A DNA stretch of 64,000 nt from Bin87 sp034423595 (lineage in GTDB: Bacteria > Chloroflexota > Dehalococcoidia > Lucifugimonadales > UBA3495): positions 1,612,001-1,676,000 of the forward strand of contig OZ242258.1 in assembly GCA_965207025.1 (NCBI GenBank), read 5' to 3'. Below are positions 35,434-44,917 of the stretch, in pieces. The translations under genes and the position numbers were made by a program. Under the pieces are notes generated by a model. It ran no database searches. It saw only the letters and a program-made list of their open reading frames with translations, and was not told the origin of the DNA. Numbering within the stretch: the first letter of the stretch is position 1; the number at the start of each line of letters is the position of its first letter.

Positions 35434-38400
35434 ATGAAATATCCCTCTTTGCCGGTCGCGGGCACCGCATTGGCGCTCTGCCGCCGGCGGCTGCTGGTCA
35501 CTGCCGCGGTGGCGGCGCTGGCCGCCCTTGCTTCGGCTGGCGTGGGCCATGCCCAGGACCAGCCGGTGGTCCCCGCCGCGCCGACGGTTGCGCTGCGTTC
35601 GTGCGACACCGGCTGCCTGATCGTCGACGCCGGCTCGTTCACCTACACCGACGGTTCCGCGTTGGCCCTGCCGCCGGACGGCGCCTACGCGCTGGCTAAC
35701 GGCGGCGACGCGCCGCTCCTGGAAGTCCAGGGAAGGCGCACCGGCGCGACCCGGTGGGCCGACTGGAACCACGTTGCCGACCATGATGTTCACTGGGGCG
35801 TCCGCCGCGGCGACGTCAGCGGCCATCTGGAGGCGCGTGGCCTCCGGGACGGCAGCAGCTACGACGTCCGGGCTCGGGTGCGCGATCCCAACGACCCGGC
35901 GAACGCGGTTTCCGACTGGTCGACGGTCGCCAGCGCCGCGCCCGCGGCCTGGCCGGGAGTCTCCGCCCTGCGGGCCGACGTCGGCCCTGTTACCGGCGCC
36001 CACGAGCACGAGGGCCGCTACGCCTTGCACCTATCGTGGACGGCTCCGGTCAATGGGCCGTCCTATAGCGGTTACTACGTTTCCGCCGCCTACGTGGTCG
36101 GCGACGAATTCGATTGCCACAACGACCTGAACCGCGCCGACCCGTACCGCGTTTTCAACAATCTCATCGACAATGAGTTCGTGGCTGCGACGGCGGCGGA
36201 GATTGAGACGGAGGCGGGGGCGCTGGGCGGCCCGCTGCGCGTCTGCGTGAGTCCGGCGGTTGGTCCGGACGATGGTCGGCAGGTTGCGTTGGCCCAGGCC
36301 AGGGGCGCGGTGCCGAGCGTGGTCCACAACCCGCAGGTGCGCCGCAGGGCCGACGGCGGCCATGTTCTTTCCTGGATGCCGGCCGAGCTTTCCGACGGCG
36401 TGATCACCGCCAGCCAGTGGCGTTATCACACCCATGACCTGGTGGAGGTCGACGGACATCCGGTCGAGAATTGGTCGGAGCCCGTCACCGTGACGGGGGC
36501 GGCCAGCGAGGTTGAGTTCACTTTTCCGGCGGAGCCGAGGCATGGCGACCCTTACCTGTTTTCCGTTCGGTCAAAGTCCGGAACCGGCTGGGGAGCGTGG
36601 TCCAACTCCGGCGGTCACTACCGCTTTGCGCGCAATCACCCGCCGACGGTGGAGTCGCCCATCGACGACATCACGCTGCTGGGCGTGGTTGAGCCCATGA
36701 ACGCCAACGGTACTCACGACTACCGTGACGAGCAGCGGGCGGTCATCGGCCTGCTGGACGTTTTCACCGATTACGATGGGCACCCGCTGCGGTATGCGGC
36801 CTCGTCTTCGGATACTGACGCAGCGTGGGTGCAGATGACCGGCAGCTACACGCTGACGGTCTACGCCGCGGATCCGGGAGAGGCCGTGGTCACCGTAACG
36901 GCCAGCGACGGTCACGGCGGGACGGTGAAGGACGAGTTCACGGTCACGGTGGAGGACCCCTTCGACCCGTGGGTGTACGACATCAACGGCGGTGGTCGCA
37001 TCGACGAGCGTGGCTGGCGTCTGGCCAAGAGCGATTACGCCGCCTGCGCGTCCTGGGTAACTGATCCGGACAACGCAGCTAGGCCCAGCGAGGACGTGGT
37101 GTCCCGCATCGGCTGCTACGGGGAAACCGGCAAGCCGTATCTCAACCTGATGCTGGTAAAGCGCCTGCATGAGCAGGGCCACGTCAGGGTCTATTTGTCC
37201 TGGGCCGACACGGTAGACGGAAACGACGGCCACGCCGTGGTGGGTGAGAACGTCGGAACCCTGCAGGTGCACGTCCGCCGCCACCAGCCGGCGCCGGCTG
37301 GCGGTGCGGTCTATGATCTGCTCCTGGCGGGCAACACGCCCGGCGCCTCCGATGCGGACGTGCACCCGTTCAGTTCCCAGGTGACGATTGCCGAGGGGCA
37401 GCGGGAAGGTTCGGCGACCCTCAAGGTCGTCGATGACCGGATTGACGAGACCCGGCGCTATCGGGGCGTTTCGGACCATGACCCGGAGGCTCACGAAACC
37501 TTCATCGTGACCGCCGTGTCTCCGGACGGCGTCCGGCTGGGCCGGGTCCTGCTTTCCATCAGGGACGACGACGGCTCCGTTGATGCGCCGCTGGTTCCAT
37601 GCGACCGCGACGGCGCAACCTGCAACGAACGGCCCCAGCCGAACGGGCTGCCGGATTTGTTGTTGCTGAACGAACGGGAGAACCGGTCCGTATCGCTGGC
37701 GCAGGCTTTCTCGGACCCCGAGGGAGACGCGCTCACCCTGACGGCGAAGTCCTCGAATGCTTCGGTGGCCACCGCGGCGGTCACCGGCCAGACGCTGGTG
37801 GTGGACCCGCAGTCCAAGGGCAACGCGGTGATCACCGTATCGGCGCGGGACAGCGCCGGCGGCGAGGCGTCGACCTCATTCGTCTTGACGGTGCGGGCAG
37901 CGCCTGCCGTGGATGCGCCCATCGCCGACATCAGCAACCTGGTGAAGGGCGCGGCGCGGCAGGTGAGCTTGTCGGGCGTTTTCCGAGACCCGGACGGCGG
38001 CAGCCTGACCCACGAGGCCGTTTCATCGAACGAGGCGGTGGTTCAGGTATCCCTGACCGCGCAGCAGCTGACCGTGACGGCCACGGGGCGGGGAACCGCC
38101 ACCGTGACGGTGACTGCCGTCGACGAAGACGGAAACCGCACCGACGACCCGTTTACGGTGGCAGTCCTGAACCAGGCGCCCACCCTGACGGGAACGCTGG
38201 GTGACCTTGTCTTCGCGGTTGCAGGCGGCAGCAGGCAGGTGCCTCTGTCCGGCCTGTTCAGCGACCAGGACGGCGACGCGTTGACCTACCAAGCCAGTTC
38301 GTCGGACACGTCGAAGGCCACGGCTGCGGTGAGCGGCTCAACTCTCACCGTGACGGCGATGGCTCGAGGGATGGCGACGACCACCGTCACAGCCATCGAC

Positions 38401-39483
38401 GGCCGGGGCGGTTCGGTTGCCGAGAGCTTCGGCGTAACCGTGAAGGCCGCGCCCATTGCGAAAGACAGCCTGCTCTCCGACCTGACGCTGGTGGAGGAAA
38501 CCGGAACCGACCGGACGTTGGCCGGGGTGTTCGTCGATCCGGACGGCGATGCCCTTTCGATTCGGGCCCAGGTTTCGAACCACGACGCCGTGCACGTTGA
38601 CGTGTACGACGGGACGCTGCACGTCTTCGGAGTGGCGCCGGGAACTGCGACCGTTACCCTGACAGCTACCGACAGTGACGGGAACGCCGCCCAGGGCTCG
38701 TTCACCGTCACGGTGACGGCGGCGCCGGAACCCGAGCCGGACAATGCGCCGCCGGTGGTTGCGTACTACCTCGGCGACGAGACGCTCTTCCACGAGAGCG
38801 ACGCCTACGACGTTCCCATTGCTCGGGTTTTCAAGGACCCCGACGGCGACGCGTTGATCATCAGGGCGGCGGCGTCGAATGCCAGCGTGGTTACGGCTAC
38901 GGTATCCTCCGACTACGGGACGCTGGCCCTGGTGGCCCAGTCGCGGGGAACGGCGACCGTCACGGCGACGGCTGCCGACGGACGAGGCGGAAGCGTGAGC
39001 CAGTCGTTCACCGTAACCGTCAAGGCGGCGCCTGTGGTGGCGTCGGCCATCTCGGACGTTTCCGACCTTGAGGAAGGCTACGAACATGATGTTGCGCTTT
39101 CCGGCGTATTTCACGATGCGGACGGTGACGACCTCCACCACTGGGCGGAGTCGACGGACGACGGCGTGGCCTACGCTTTCGTTGATGCTTCGATGCTCAC
39201 GGTGGTGGGCGAGTCTCCGGGCAGCGCCACGATTACCGTGTACGCCGAGGACGTCGACGGGAACCGGACCCACGCCAGCTTCGCGGTGACGGTGGTTGAG
39301 CCGGCCGGTGACGGCGCCGCGGACGTGAGTTGTCCCGAGCACTACCGCCACGTCCACGACGGCGGGGACCACTGGCATTCGTTCTTTGCCAACGAGTACT
39401 CGGGCGAGTGCGACCACTCGGTGGGCCGGCTCAGCGGCAACGTGAATTACCACGAGCACGAGCACGAGCACGAACAGGACTAG
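35434..39483 (+). CDS. Giant secreted cadherin-like/Calx-beta repeat protein with a His-rich C-terminus
   Basis: 1349 residues. ATG 35434 has GAGGAGG 6 bases upstream. The signal peptide (RRRLLVTAAVAALAALASAG) is followed by fibronectin-like regions to about residue 400. Seven cadherin-like units of about 90 residues then follow, each with a VFxDPDGDxLxxxAxSSN start and a GTATVTVTAxDxDG...FTVTV end. One sits at about 405-510 and six at about 740-1290. Between them lies a Calx-beta-like stretch (about 570-700) with acidic DDD residues. Asp-rich loops suggest calcium binding. The tail is HEHEHEHE-like with several His and two Cys (HYRHVHDGGDHWHSFF). It probably works as an adhesin or surface fibre. 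Confidence 0.88.
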   Translation: MKYPSLPVAGTALALCRRRLLVTAAVAALAALASAGVGHAQDQPVVPAAPTVALRSCDTGCLIVDAGSFTYTDGSALALPPDGAYALANGGDAPLLEVQGRRTGATRWADWNHVADHDVHWGVRRGDVSGHLEARGLRDGSSYDVRARVRDPNDPANAVSDWSTVASAAPAAWPGVSALRADVGPVTGAHEHEGRYALHLSWTAPVNGPSYSGYYVSAAYVVGDEFDCHNDLNRADPYRVFNNLIDNEFVAATAAEIETEAGALGGPLRVCVSPAVGPDDGRQVALAQARGAVPSVVHNPQVRRRADGGHVLSWMPAELSDGVITASQWRYHTHDLVEVDGHPVENWSEPVTVTGAASEVEFTFPAEPRHGDPYLFSVRSKSGTGWGAWSNSGGHYRFARNHPPTVESPIDDITLLGVVEPMNANGTHDYRDEQRAVIGLLDVFTDYDGHPLRYAASSSDTDAAWVQMTGSYTLTVYAADPGEAVVTVTASDGHGGTVKDEFTVTVEDPFDPWVYDINGGGRIDERGWRLAKSDYAACASWVTDPDNAARPSEDVVSRIGCYGETGKPYLNLMLVKRLHEQGHVRVYLSWADTVDGNDGHAVVGENVGTLQVHVRRHQPAPAGGAVYDLLLAGNTPGASDADVHPFSSQVTIAEGQREGSATLKVVDDRIDETRRYRGVSDHDPEAHETFIVTAVSPDGVRLGRVLLSIRDDDGSVDAPLVPCDRDGATCNERPQPNGLPDLLLLNERENRSVSLAQAFSDPEGDALTLTAKSSNASVATAAVTGQTLVVDPQSKGNAVITVSARDSAGGEASTSFVLTVRAAPAVDAPIADISNLVKGAARQVSLSGVFRDPDGGSLTHEAVSSNEAVVQVSLTAQQLTVTATGRGTATVTVTAVDEDGNRTDDPFTVAVLNQAPTLTGTLGDLVFAVAGGSRQVPLSGLFSDQDGDALTYQASSSDTSKATAAVSGSTLTVTAMARGMATTTVTAIDGRGGSVAESFGVTVKAAPIAKDSLLSDLTLVEETGTDRTLAGVFVDPDGDALSIRAQVSNHDAVHVDVYDGTLHVFGVAPGTATVTLTATDSDGNAAQGSFTVTVTAAPEPEPDNAPPVVAYYLGDETLFHESDAYDVPIARVFKDPDGDALIIRAAASNASVVTATVSSDYGTLALVAQSRGTATVTATAADGRGGSVSQSFTVTVKAAPVVASAISDVSDLEEGYEHDVALSGVFHDADGDDLHHWAESTDDGVAYAFVDASMLTVVGESPGSATITVYAEDVDGNRTHASFAVTVVEPAGDGAADVSCPEHYRHVHDGGDHWHSFFANEYSGECDHSVGRLSGNVNYHEHEHEHEQD

Positions 39484-39521
39484 CGTGTGCGAGGCCGTGA
39501 GGCCAGGGTTTTACCAGATTC

Positions 39522-39878
39522 ATGCTGTGGGTATTTGCCATCGGCTACATCACCTACTGGAGCGTCCGGCTGACGAGAGGCCGGCGCTTCAGTAGCGGGC
39601 GTCGTAAGTTCGCCGTCCGCGCTCTGACGCTGGTTGCCGCCCTGGTGACGGTGATCGTCCACTGGTTTGTGGTGGGCGCCGCGGTTGACGCCATCTGGCC
39701 CGGACTGGGCTACGACGGAGCGGAGGCCGTTCTGGCCGAGGCCGGGGTCATCGCCTCCGGCGCACTGATCTGGGGCTGCCTGGTTCCCCGGTTCGTGTGC
39801 GCCAGGCTCGGTGCATCTTCCCGTTCCGCGCCCGGACCTGCGCCGGACGATGCTGGGACCCGAGCCGGCCGAGGTTGA
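39522..39878 (+). CDS. Small polytopic membrane protein
   Basis: 118 residues with three hydrophobic helices (LWVFAIGYITYWSVRL, ALTLVAALVTVIVHWFVVGA and EAGVIASGALIWGCLVPRFV) and a polar tail that overlaps the next, broken gene by 29 bases. The ribosome site is weak. I recognise no family. Confidence 0.5.
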   Translation: MLWVFAIGYITYWSVRLTRGRRFSSGRRKFAVRALTLVAALVTVIVHWFVVGAAVDAIWPGLGYDGAEAVLAEAGVIASGALIWGCLVPRFVCARLGASSRSAPGPAPDDAGTRAGRG

Positions 39879-40378
39879 CGCCGGGGACGATGTGGATCAA
39901 ATTTCCACCATGGAGCCCACGCCGATCACGAGAGCGGCGCTGGTGTGCGCGGCGCTGCTGCCTTGGTTCGCCGTCTTCTCGGGAACCTACGGGCTTGTAC
40001 TTCTACGCGCTGCTGCTGGCCGCCGCCGGCGACGTGCTGGGCGTGGGCGACCTGGTATTCGTCGTCCTGCTGGCGCTGGCGCTGCCCCTGGCGGCGCTGC
40101 TGCTGTTCGTCATGCCGGCCGGCGCGATGTACGCCGCCTTTCGGCGACCGCCCGGCGGTTGGGCGGGTCGGCTCGCCAGAGCCGGCTGCCTGGTGTCCAT
40201 GGGCTTCGCCGTCGTGTACGCCGGCCTGATGGTGGCGGTGACGGTGGACTGGTTCTTGCAGGAGGGCGTTGAGGAGCTGTGGGAGCCGTTCCTGCTCTGG
40301 CGCGTGGCTGTCCTGATATTCGGGCTGTGGGCGACTTGGCGGTCCTGGCGGTGGCTGCGGCGGCACGGCAGCGGCTGA
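39850..40378 (+). pseudogene. Polytopic membrane protein, copy 1, frameshifted
   Basis: The start MLGPEPAEVDAGDDVDQIS leads to TRAALVCAALLPWFAVFSGT, then the frame breaks near 39990. The next frame continues YFYALLLAAAGDVLGVGDLV, a second helix (VVLLALALPLAALLLFVMPA), a third (LVSMGFAVVYAGLMVAVTV) and ends WRSWRWLRR. Copies 2 and 3 at 44226-44630 and 44918-45441 share the same order of helices and are also broken. With the shift repaired it would be a five-helix inner membrane protein of unknown role. Confidence 0.6.
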
Positions 40379-41024
40379 ACGGCGGTGCGCAAATGATCCA
40401 GGCGGTGGCCGCATGCCGTGCGGTCGGGAGACGCTCTCAGGCGTTCTCATCTGGGCGCAGGGCTGGGGTGCGTCCCTTGGTCGCCCAACGCGCCGTGAGC
40501 GGCTCTCAGTGCGTCTGAGGGCGCCGTGGGGGGCTGTTGTTGGGAGATCCTCGGACGGGTTGCGCCGGAGTCTGTTCGGCGGGAGGCTCACATGAGAGAC
40601 ATGGTGGCTGCTCTGCGCGAAAGCCGCTCCGTAGAGACGAGCGCAACGAGATGCGCAAGTCCAGCCGCAGCCGGACGGCGGCGTGGGAAACCGGCGGTTC
40701 GGGGGCCGCTACCCTGACTTGCCACCCTCGATCTCCCGCAGGACGGCGGGCACCGGCTCCCAGCGTTCGCTCCAGTTCGTATCGGCGAACTCCTGGTGCC
40801 TTGTCCTCCGTGGTGGGATCCAGCGACCCGTCCCTCACCATCTTTCCCAAGGCCAGCAGACCCGGTCCCAGCGGCGCGGTCGGTCGGTATGCGTCCCACT
40901 TGCCGGCGTTTGCACAGCATAGTTCAGGTTCACGTTCTTCCCGTTGCTTTTCCGGGTACCCCGGTGTCGCCATGACCCAGCCAGACGGTTTTCTTCCAGT
41001 TGGCGCTTCTCATGCTCCAAAGTC
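40379..41024. other. Gap with a weak minus-strand ORF
   Basis: A minus-strand frame (40973-40506) contains KWDAYRPTAPLGPGLLALGK, DPTTEDKAPGVRRYEL and RRPAGDRGWQVRVA, which may be part of a decayed protein. Its second half is Arg/Ser-rich. No promoter or ribosome site supports it. Confidence 0.25.
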
Positions 41025-41600
41025 AAGCTCGGTTCTCCCGATTGTTGAATGGATGACCGTATGGCGGCGCTTGCCCATGCGGCGCAGACGGTCCTTAACC
41101 CGTATGGATGGCGTATGGCAGGGGTTCGGGACTCTTGGCCTGACTACTCATTTCCGTCGTGCACGAAGACTGCTGTGGCTGTCATTTGTCTTCACGGTCA
41201 TGGCTTGTGCGACGAACCCTGGCTGGCTGGTTGGTCAGTTGTGTTTGTATGAAAAGGGGAAGTTCTGCCGTAAGTGCCAAGTGCCCTTTTCGCGGCTTAT
41301 TCACTTTATATAGCGGTTCTACCGGTCGGATACCGCTGTGGATATCCACGGCCATTGACGTGTTCGCACGCGAGCGCGATGCCCGGCGGCGATACTGGCT
41401 TGTTTGACAGCGTGGCAGCCTGTTCATACACTGCGCGGGCCAACAAAACGGTCCCGGTGAGCCAAACACCGAGACCGCGGTCGATGGGGAATTGCGGTCC
41501 GCCATCGGGCTCAATGGTAGCCCTGCGCCTCCCGCGTGTCCAGCCCCGTCGTTCGCGGCGGGGCTGTTTTTGTTGTGAAATCGACTGCGGAGGTGCCGAC
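41025..41600 (+). repeat. Duplicated protease leader, copy 1
   Basis: Matches 45620-46165 in order and orientation: TTGTTGAATGGATGACCGTA near the left end, TCGGATACCGCTG in the middle and the hairpin block on the right. Both copies lie upstream of genes for exported proteases. Confidence 0.7.
41449..41571 (+). ncRNA. Structured leader RNA, copy 1, ending in a UUCG-capped terminator-like hairpin
   Basis: Hairpin 1: CGGTC-C-CGGTG...CACCG-A-GACCG (41449-41477). Hairpin 2: CGATGG...CCATCG (41482-41507). Hairpin 3: GGGCT...AGCCC (41507-41523, sharing its first base with hairpin 2). Hairpin 4: AGCCCCGTCG-TTCG-CGGCGGGGCT (41542-41565) followed by GTTTTT. Copy 2 at 46035 keeps every stem, with compensatory changes in hairpins 1 and 4. 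It ends about 105 bases before the protease start, so it could be an attenuating leader or a separate small RNA. Confidence 0.6.
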
Positions 41601-41676
41601 ATGGATACGCCCCAATTGTGAACGACCATATACATGAATCGGGACAGACGTTACAGAAAAAGGAGCAGATGTATCA

Positions 41677-44229
41677 ATGCCAAGATTGTTGAACCATCAC
41701 AGCCGATTCGCAAGTCTTGTTGTGGTCGCTCTGATTGTTGCCACATTCGCGTTCAATGCGGGCGGGCCGGCGGGAGCAGCCACCGACCGCCAGGATGATT
41801 CGCTGCAACCGCCCACGGTGGACCCGGGCCCCGGGACCACCTTCCTGGGTCCGCATCTTTGGGGCATCCTGCAAAAGCATTCGATAAACGAAAAGACCCC
41901 CGACAAGGTTGTGATCGAGTTGGGCCTCCATACCGACGTGGTGCTGGATACCGCTTTGGAGGACTACCTGGCATCAGTGGACGGCCGCGAGGTTGCTCAT
42001 CTTGTCTGGGAACTTCCTACGGATCAGGCCTTGGGGGTGGTGCAGCGCGCCGACGTCGCTCACGCCGCGTTGGTGCAGGAGGACCCTTTGTCCCCACATG
42101 AGCGACTGGACGATACCCTGAACAACGTTGTTGCGGCGATGGAGTACGGGATACCCGCCGCCGATGCGGTTCAGTACGCACTGTTCATTGAAGGAGATCA
42201 GCTCATTCTGGACATGGGCATTCCGGACCTGGCCACTGCCGAAGCGCTGCGCGCGTGGATGGACCGGAACGAGGTCTACCTTACGCCAGGCAACGCTGAA
42301 CACGCAGGCTACGAATACGATTTCGCGGCCCTGCTGTCCGCCAATCACATTGACACGCTGCTGGCCGAGTTTCCTAGTGTCCATTTCAGCGTGCCGACGA
42401 TCTTTCATCACAACCTGCCCATGACCCGCTCCCGCTGGTCGGCCCAGGCACTGGCATTTGAGGCCGACGGCATCGCCATTCACAAGGAGCCAGAGGATGC
42501 ACCAGTCAGTGAAACGAACGCCGGTCATGGCCGTCGGTTCGCCCGCTCCAGCGAAGACGACAGCTCGCCTTGGGAAGTGGACTATGAGCGCAAGCTCGAG
42601 CGCCACGGCGTGAAACGGTGGCATGACGCAGGCTTCAAGGGAAACCGCGTGAAAATCGGGATCATCGACTGGTCCTTTGCCGACCTTGCCGACGTTTTCG
42701 ACGAAACTTTGACCTTTGTGTACGACAAGGATGATCTCGGTGGCAACGCCTTCTGCCAGCCGACCAACGAAACCATCGTTGCAAACGACGGCACGCTTCT
42801 CGCCGGCAGTCCTGTATGCGGAGCCAAGGTGCTCCGCAGCAAGGCGATTCGCCACGGCGCTCATGTTACGGAGCTCGTGCAAGACATGGCGCCGATGGCC
42901 ACGCTCTACTTTGCTCAGGCTCTTTCTCCCCGACAGGTGGCCGATGCAGCCCATTGGCTCAATCGCAAGAACGTGGACGTGATCGTACACGCTGGCGGCT
43001 GGCCCTACGATGGCCCCGGCGACGGCCGCTCCTACTTCACCCGGTACGTGAACCCACCCTCGAACGGCGGCAACGAGCATTCCCGGTATCGTTACTATCC
43101 GTCGCCCCTGGCCACGGTGGACAATCACGTAAAAGACTACGGCCAGGTGTGGGTCAACGCCTCCGGCAACGCCGAACAGTGGACCATGTGGGCGGAAAAA
43201 GATGACCTGGACGTAATCGACGACGGTGGCAATTTCCACGGCTACGTTGTCTTTGACCAGAGTGACCGCAACGTCTATCGAAAGACCTGCCAGGCGATCC
43301 CTTTACACTACGCAAACATCAATTGGTACTCCCTGCGCTGGGCGGACTCTTGGCCTCAAGGCAAATTTGACTTGGACTTTACTCTCAACCACGGAACAAG
43401 GTACGGCACGGGTTCCACATTCTCCGATTCCAGTGCGTCGAATCGTGAGCAGCATCCCCGAAATTACTCGGTCCGGCGCACTTCGGAAATTGCCATCGAA
43501 AGCTCGGTGGATCTGTGCCTGCGAATCAGGGTGAACGTGGACGACGACGAAACTCCAGTGCTGCCCGAATGGATACAATTCCAAAATCTTGTTGCGCCTA
43601 GGTCTTTCGACGGCAATCCCAACTGGGAACACGACGAGGATGGCCACAGCATCGTCAACCCGGCCGAGAGCAATAACAACGGCTTGCTGGCCGTGGGCGC
43701 GATGGACCTGCTCAATCTGGACGAAGACAAGCTGCTGGACTACAGCAGCCGGGGACCGGTCTTTGACCCCTACGATGATTTGACCCGCGCAACCCCCAAC
43801 CGGGACAAGCCCGACTTGGTGGCCGGCAGTCGCACCGCGACGGAGACCAAATTCAACGAGTCTTGCGACGAGGACGACGATGCCGACGATTGCGGTGACG
43901 ACCTGTTCTTCGAGGGAACCACCGCCGCCACTTCTCACGCGGGGGGAATTACGGCCCTGGCCATCCAATGGCTCAAGACGGTTGGAGCGGATCATCATCC
44001 CGACGACGTTGCCCAATTCCTGCGAGACATCGCCGTCGATGAGGAGGACGCCGAGGAATGGGGGCACGGGTTCCTTGAATTGCCCTGTCCATCCAATCCC
44101 ATAAACGTCTTTGGACGCATCACCTACTACGAACAGTGGGACGACACCAGTTGCGAGTCCGAGCGGCTCCCCGGCATGAAGGCCAACTACTACACCTTCA
44201 GCCTGACCCGGCCCGCTAGGGTGAATTAG
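41677..44229 (+). CDS. Exported subtilisin-like protein (S8 fold) with Thr at the nucleophile position; C-terminally truncated
   Basis: 850 residues with a Sec signal peptide (FASLVVVALIVATFAFNAGG) and a propeptide-like region to about 300. The subtilase core shows KIGIIDWSF (Asp 331), RHGAHVTEL (His 393), the oxyanion Asn in VNASGNAEQ and GTTAATSHAGG, where the nucleophile of the usual GTSxAxPH motif is Thr 749 instead of Ser. It ends abruptly in YYTFSLTRPARVN, the beginning of what looks like a pre-peptidase C-terminal beta domain, exactly where the broken membrane-protein copy begins on the other strand. It may be inactive, a pseudoprotease or a slow Thr enzyme. Confidence 0.8.
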   Translation: MPRLLNHHSRFASLVVVALIVATFAFNAGGPAGAATDRQDDSLQPPTVDPGPGTTFLGPHLWGILQKHSINEKTPDKVVIELGLHTDVVLDTALEDYLASVDGREVAHLVWELPTDQALGVVQRADVAHAALVQEDPLSPHERLDDTLNNVVAAMEYGIPAADAVQYALFIEGDQLILDMGIPDLATAEALRAWMDRNEVYLTPGNAEHAGYEYDFAALLSANHIDTLLAEFPSVHFSVPTIFHHNLPMTRSRWSAQALAFEADGIAIHKEPEDAPVSETNAGHGRRFARSSEDDSSPWEVDYERKLERHGVKRWHDAGFKGNRVKIGIIDWSFADLADVFDETLTFVYDKDDLGGNAFCQPTNETIVANDGTLLAGSPVCGAKVLRSKAIRHGAHVTELVQDMAPMATLYFAQALSPRQVADAAHWLNRKNVDVIVHAGGWPYDGPGDGRSYFTRYVNPPSNGGNEHSRYRYYPSPLATVDNHVKDYGQVWVNASGNAEQWTMWAEKDDLDVIDDGGNFHGYVVFDQSDRNVYRKTCQAIPLHYANINWYSLRWADSWPQGKFDLDFTLNHGTRYGTGSTFSDSSASNREQHPRNYSVRRTSEIAIESSVDLCLRIRVNVDDDETPVLPEWIQFQNLVAPRSFDGNPNWEHDEDGHSIVNPAESNNNGLLAVGAMDLLNLDEDKLLDYSSRGPVFDPYDDLTRATPNRDKPDLVAGSRTATETKFNESCDEDDDADDCGDDLFFEGTTAATSHAGGITALAIQWLKTVGADHHPDDVAQFLRDIAVDEEDAEEWGHGFLELPCPSNPINVFGRITYYEQWDDTSCESERLPGMKANYYTFSLTRPARVN

Positions 44230-44630
44230 GATGGTTTGGCTGCCGTGCAACCGGGCCAGCGCCGCCACCATCGCAATGCGAAGATCGCCTTCCACACCGC
44301 GAAAGGGCCTTGCCGAATGATCTCGCCCAGCGCCGCGCCCGCCACGAATCCCGTGTACACGAGGGTGAACGCCGTGGGCACCAAGAACCCAGCTCCGTTA
44401 GCCGGCATGCCCTACAGCGGAAGGACGGCCAAGGACGCCGCCAGGGCCAATATCGGCATCAACGGACAGCCCGCAGGCAACGTGGCAACCGGGACCACGT
44501 AGAAGCACAGGCTCCAGGTCAGAGAAGTCCACGAGCCAAGCCAACAAAGCGGCATATACCAGACACGCTCGCGTGACGAGCAGGGGCTCCCAGTTGGAGA
44601 GCCAGTCTGCACCATCGTCCGTCCTCACGA
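44226..44630 (-). pseudogene. Polytopic membrane protein, copy 3, with in-frame stop
   Basis: Minus-strand frames give TRACLVYAALLAWLVDFS, then (shifted) SLCFYVVPVATLPAGCPLMP and ILALAASLAVLPL, a TAG at 44412, and MPANGAGFLVPTAFTLVYTG, ending in ALRWWRRWPG. The order matches copy 1 (TRAALVCAALLPWFAVFSGT, YFYALLLAAAG, WRSWRWLRR). It has one shift and one stop. Its end overlaps the truncated end of the subtilase gene, so a rearrangement joined the two. Confidence 0.55.
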
Positions 44631-44917
44631 CTCCGTCGCGCGAACCACGAACAGCTTTGTCCCCACCGCGCCTTCCTGGAACAGTAGGATTGTTCAAGTA
44701 GGCGGCGCCATTACGAAATCCGGAATCTCTGATTGGCCGGATTATCGATGGTTCGACTTCATAGGAGGACACCGAGGCGGCAGCGGCCACGGCGGCGGTG
44801 ATGCTAACCGGCCGTGGCGGGTCAGCGTCACGGTGGAGCGGCTGTTTATCTTCCTCGTCCAGAACGCGGGACGGGAACGGCGCTGTCCCTGGGCTGGGTG
44901 ACGGAACCCTGAGCACG

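Noticed and set aside
33879..35642. Minus-strand ORF of 587 residues opposite the fibronectin-III protein
   Set aside because: Arg/His/Val-rich shadow frame spanning two real genes and their gap; no ribosome site.
35434..39483. Diversity-generating retroelement acting on the repeat protein
   Set aside because: No reverse transcriptase and no template/variable repeat pair was seen; repeat similarity is explained by cadherin-like units.
41030..41135. A conserved short leader peptide (MDDRMA...) in both protease leaders
   Set aside because: Differences between the copies fall at all codon positions and one copy ends earlier, so coding is not supported.
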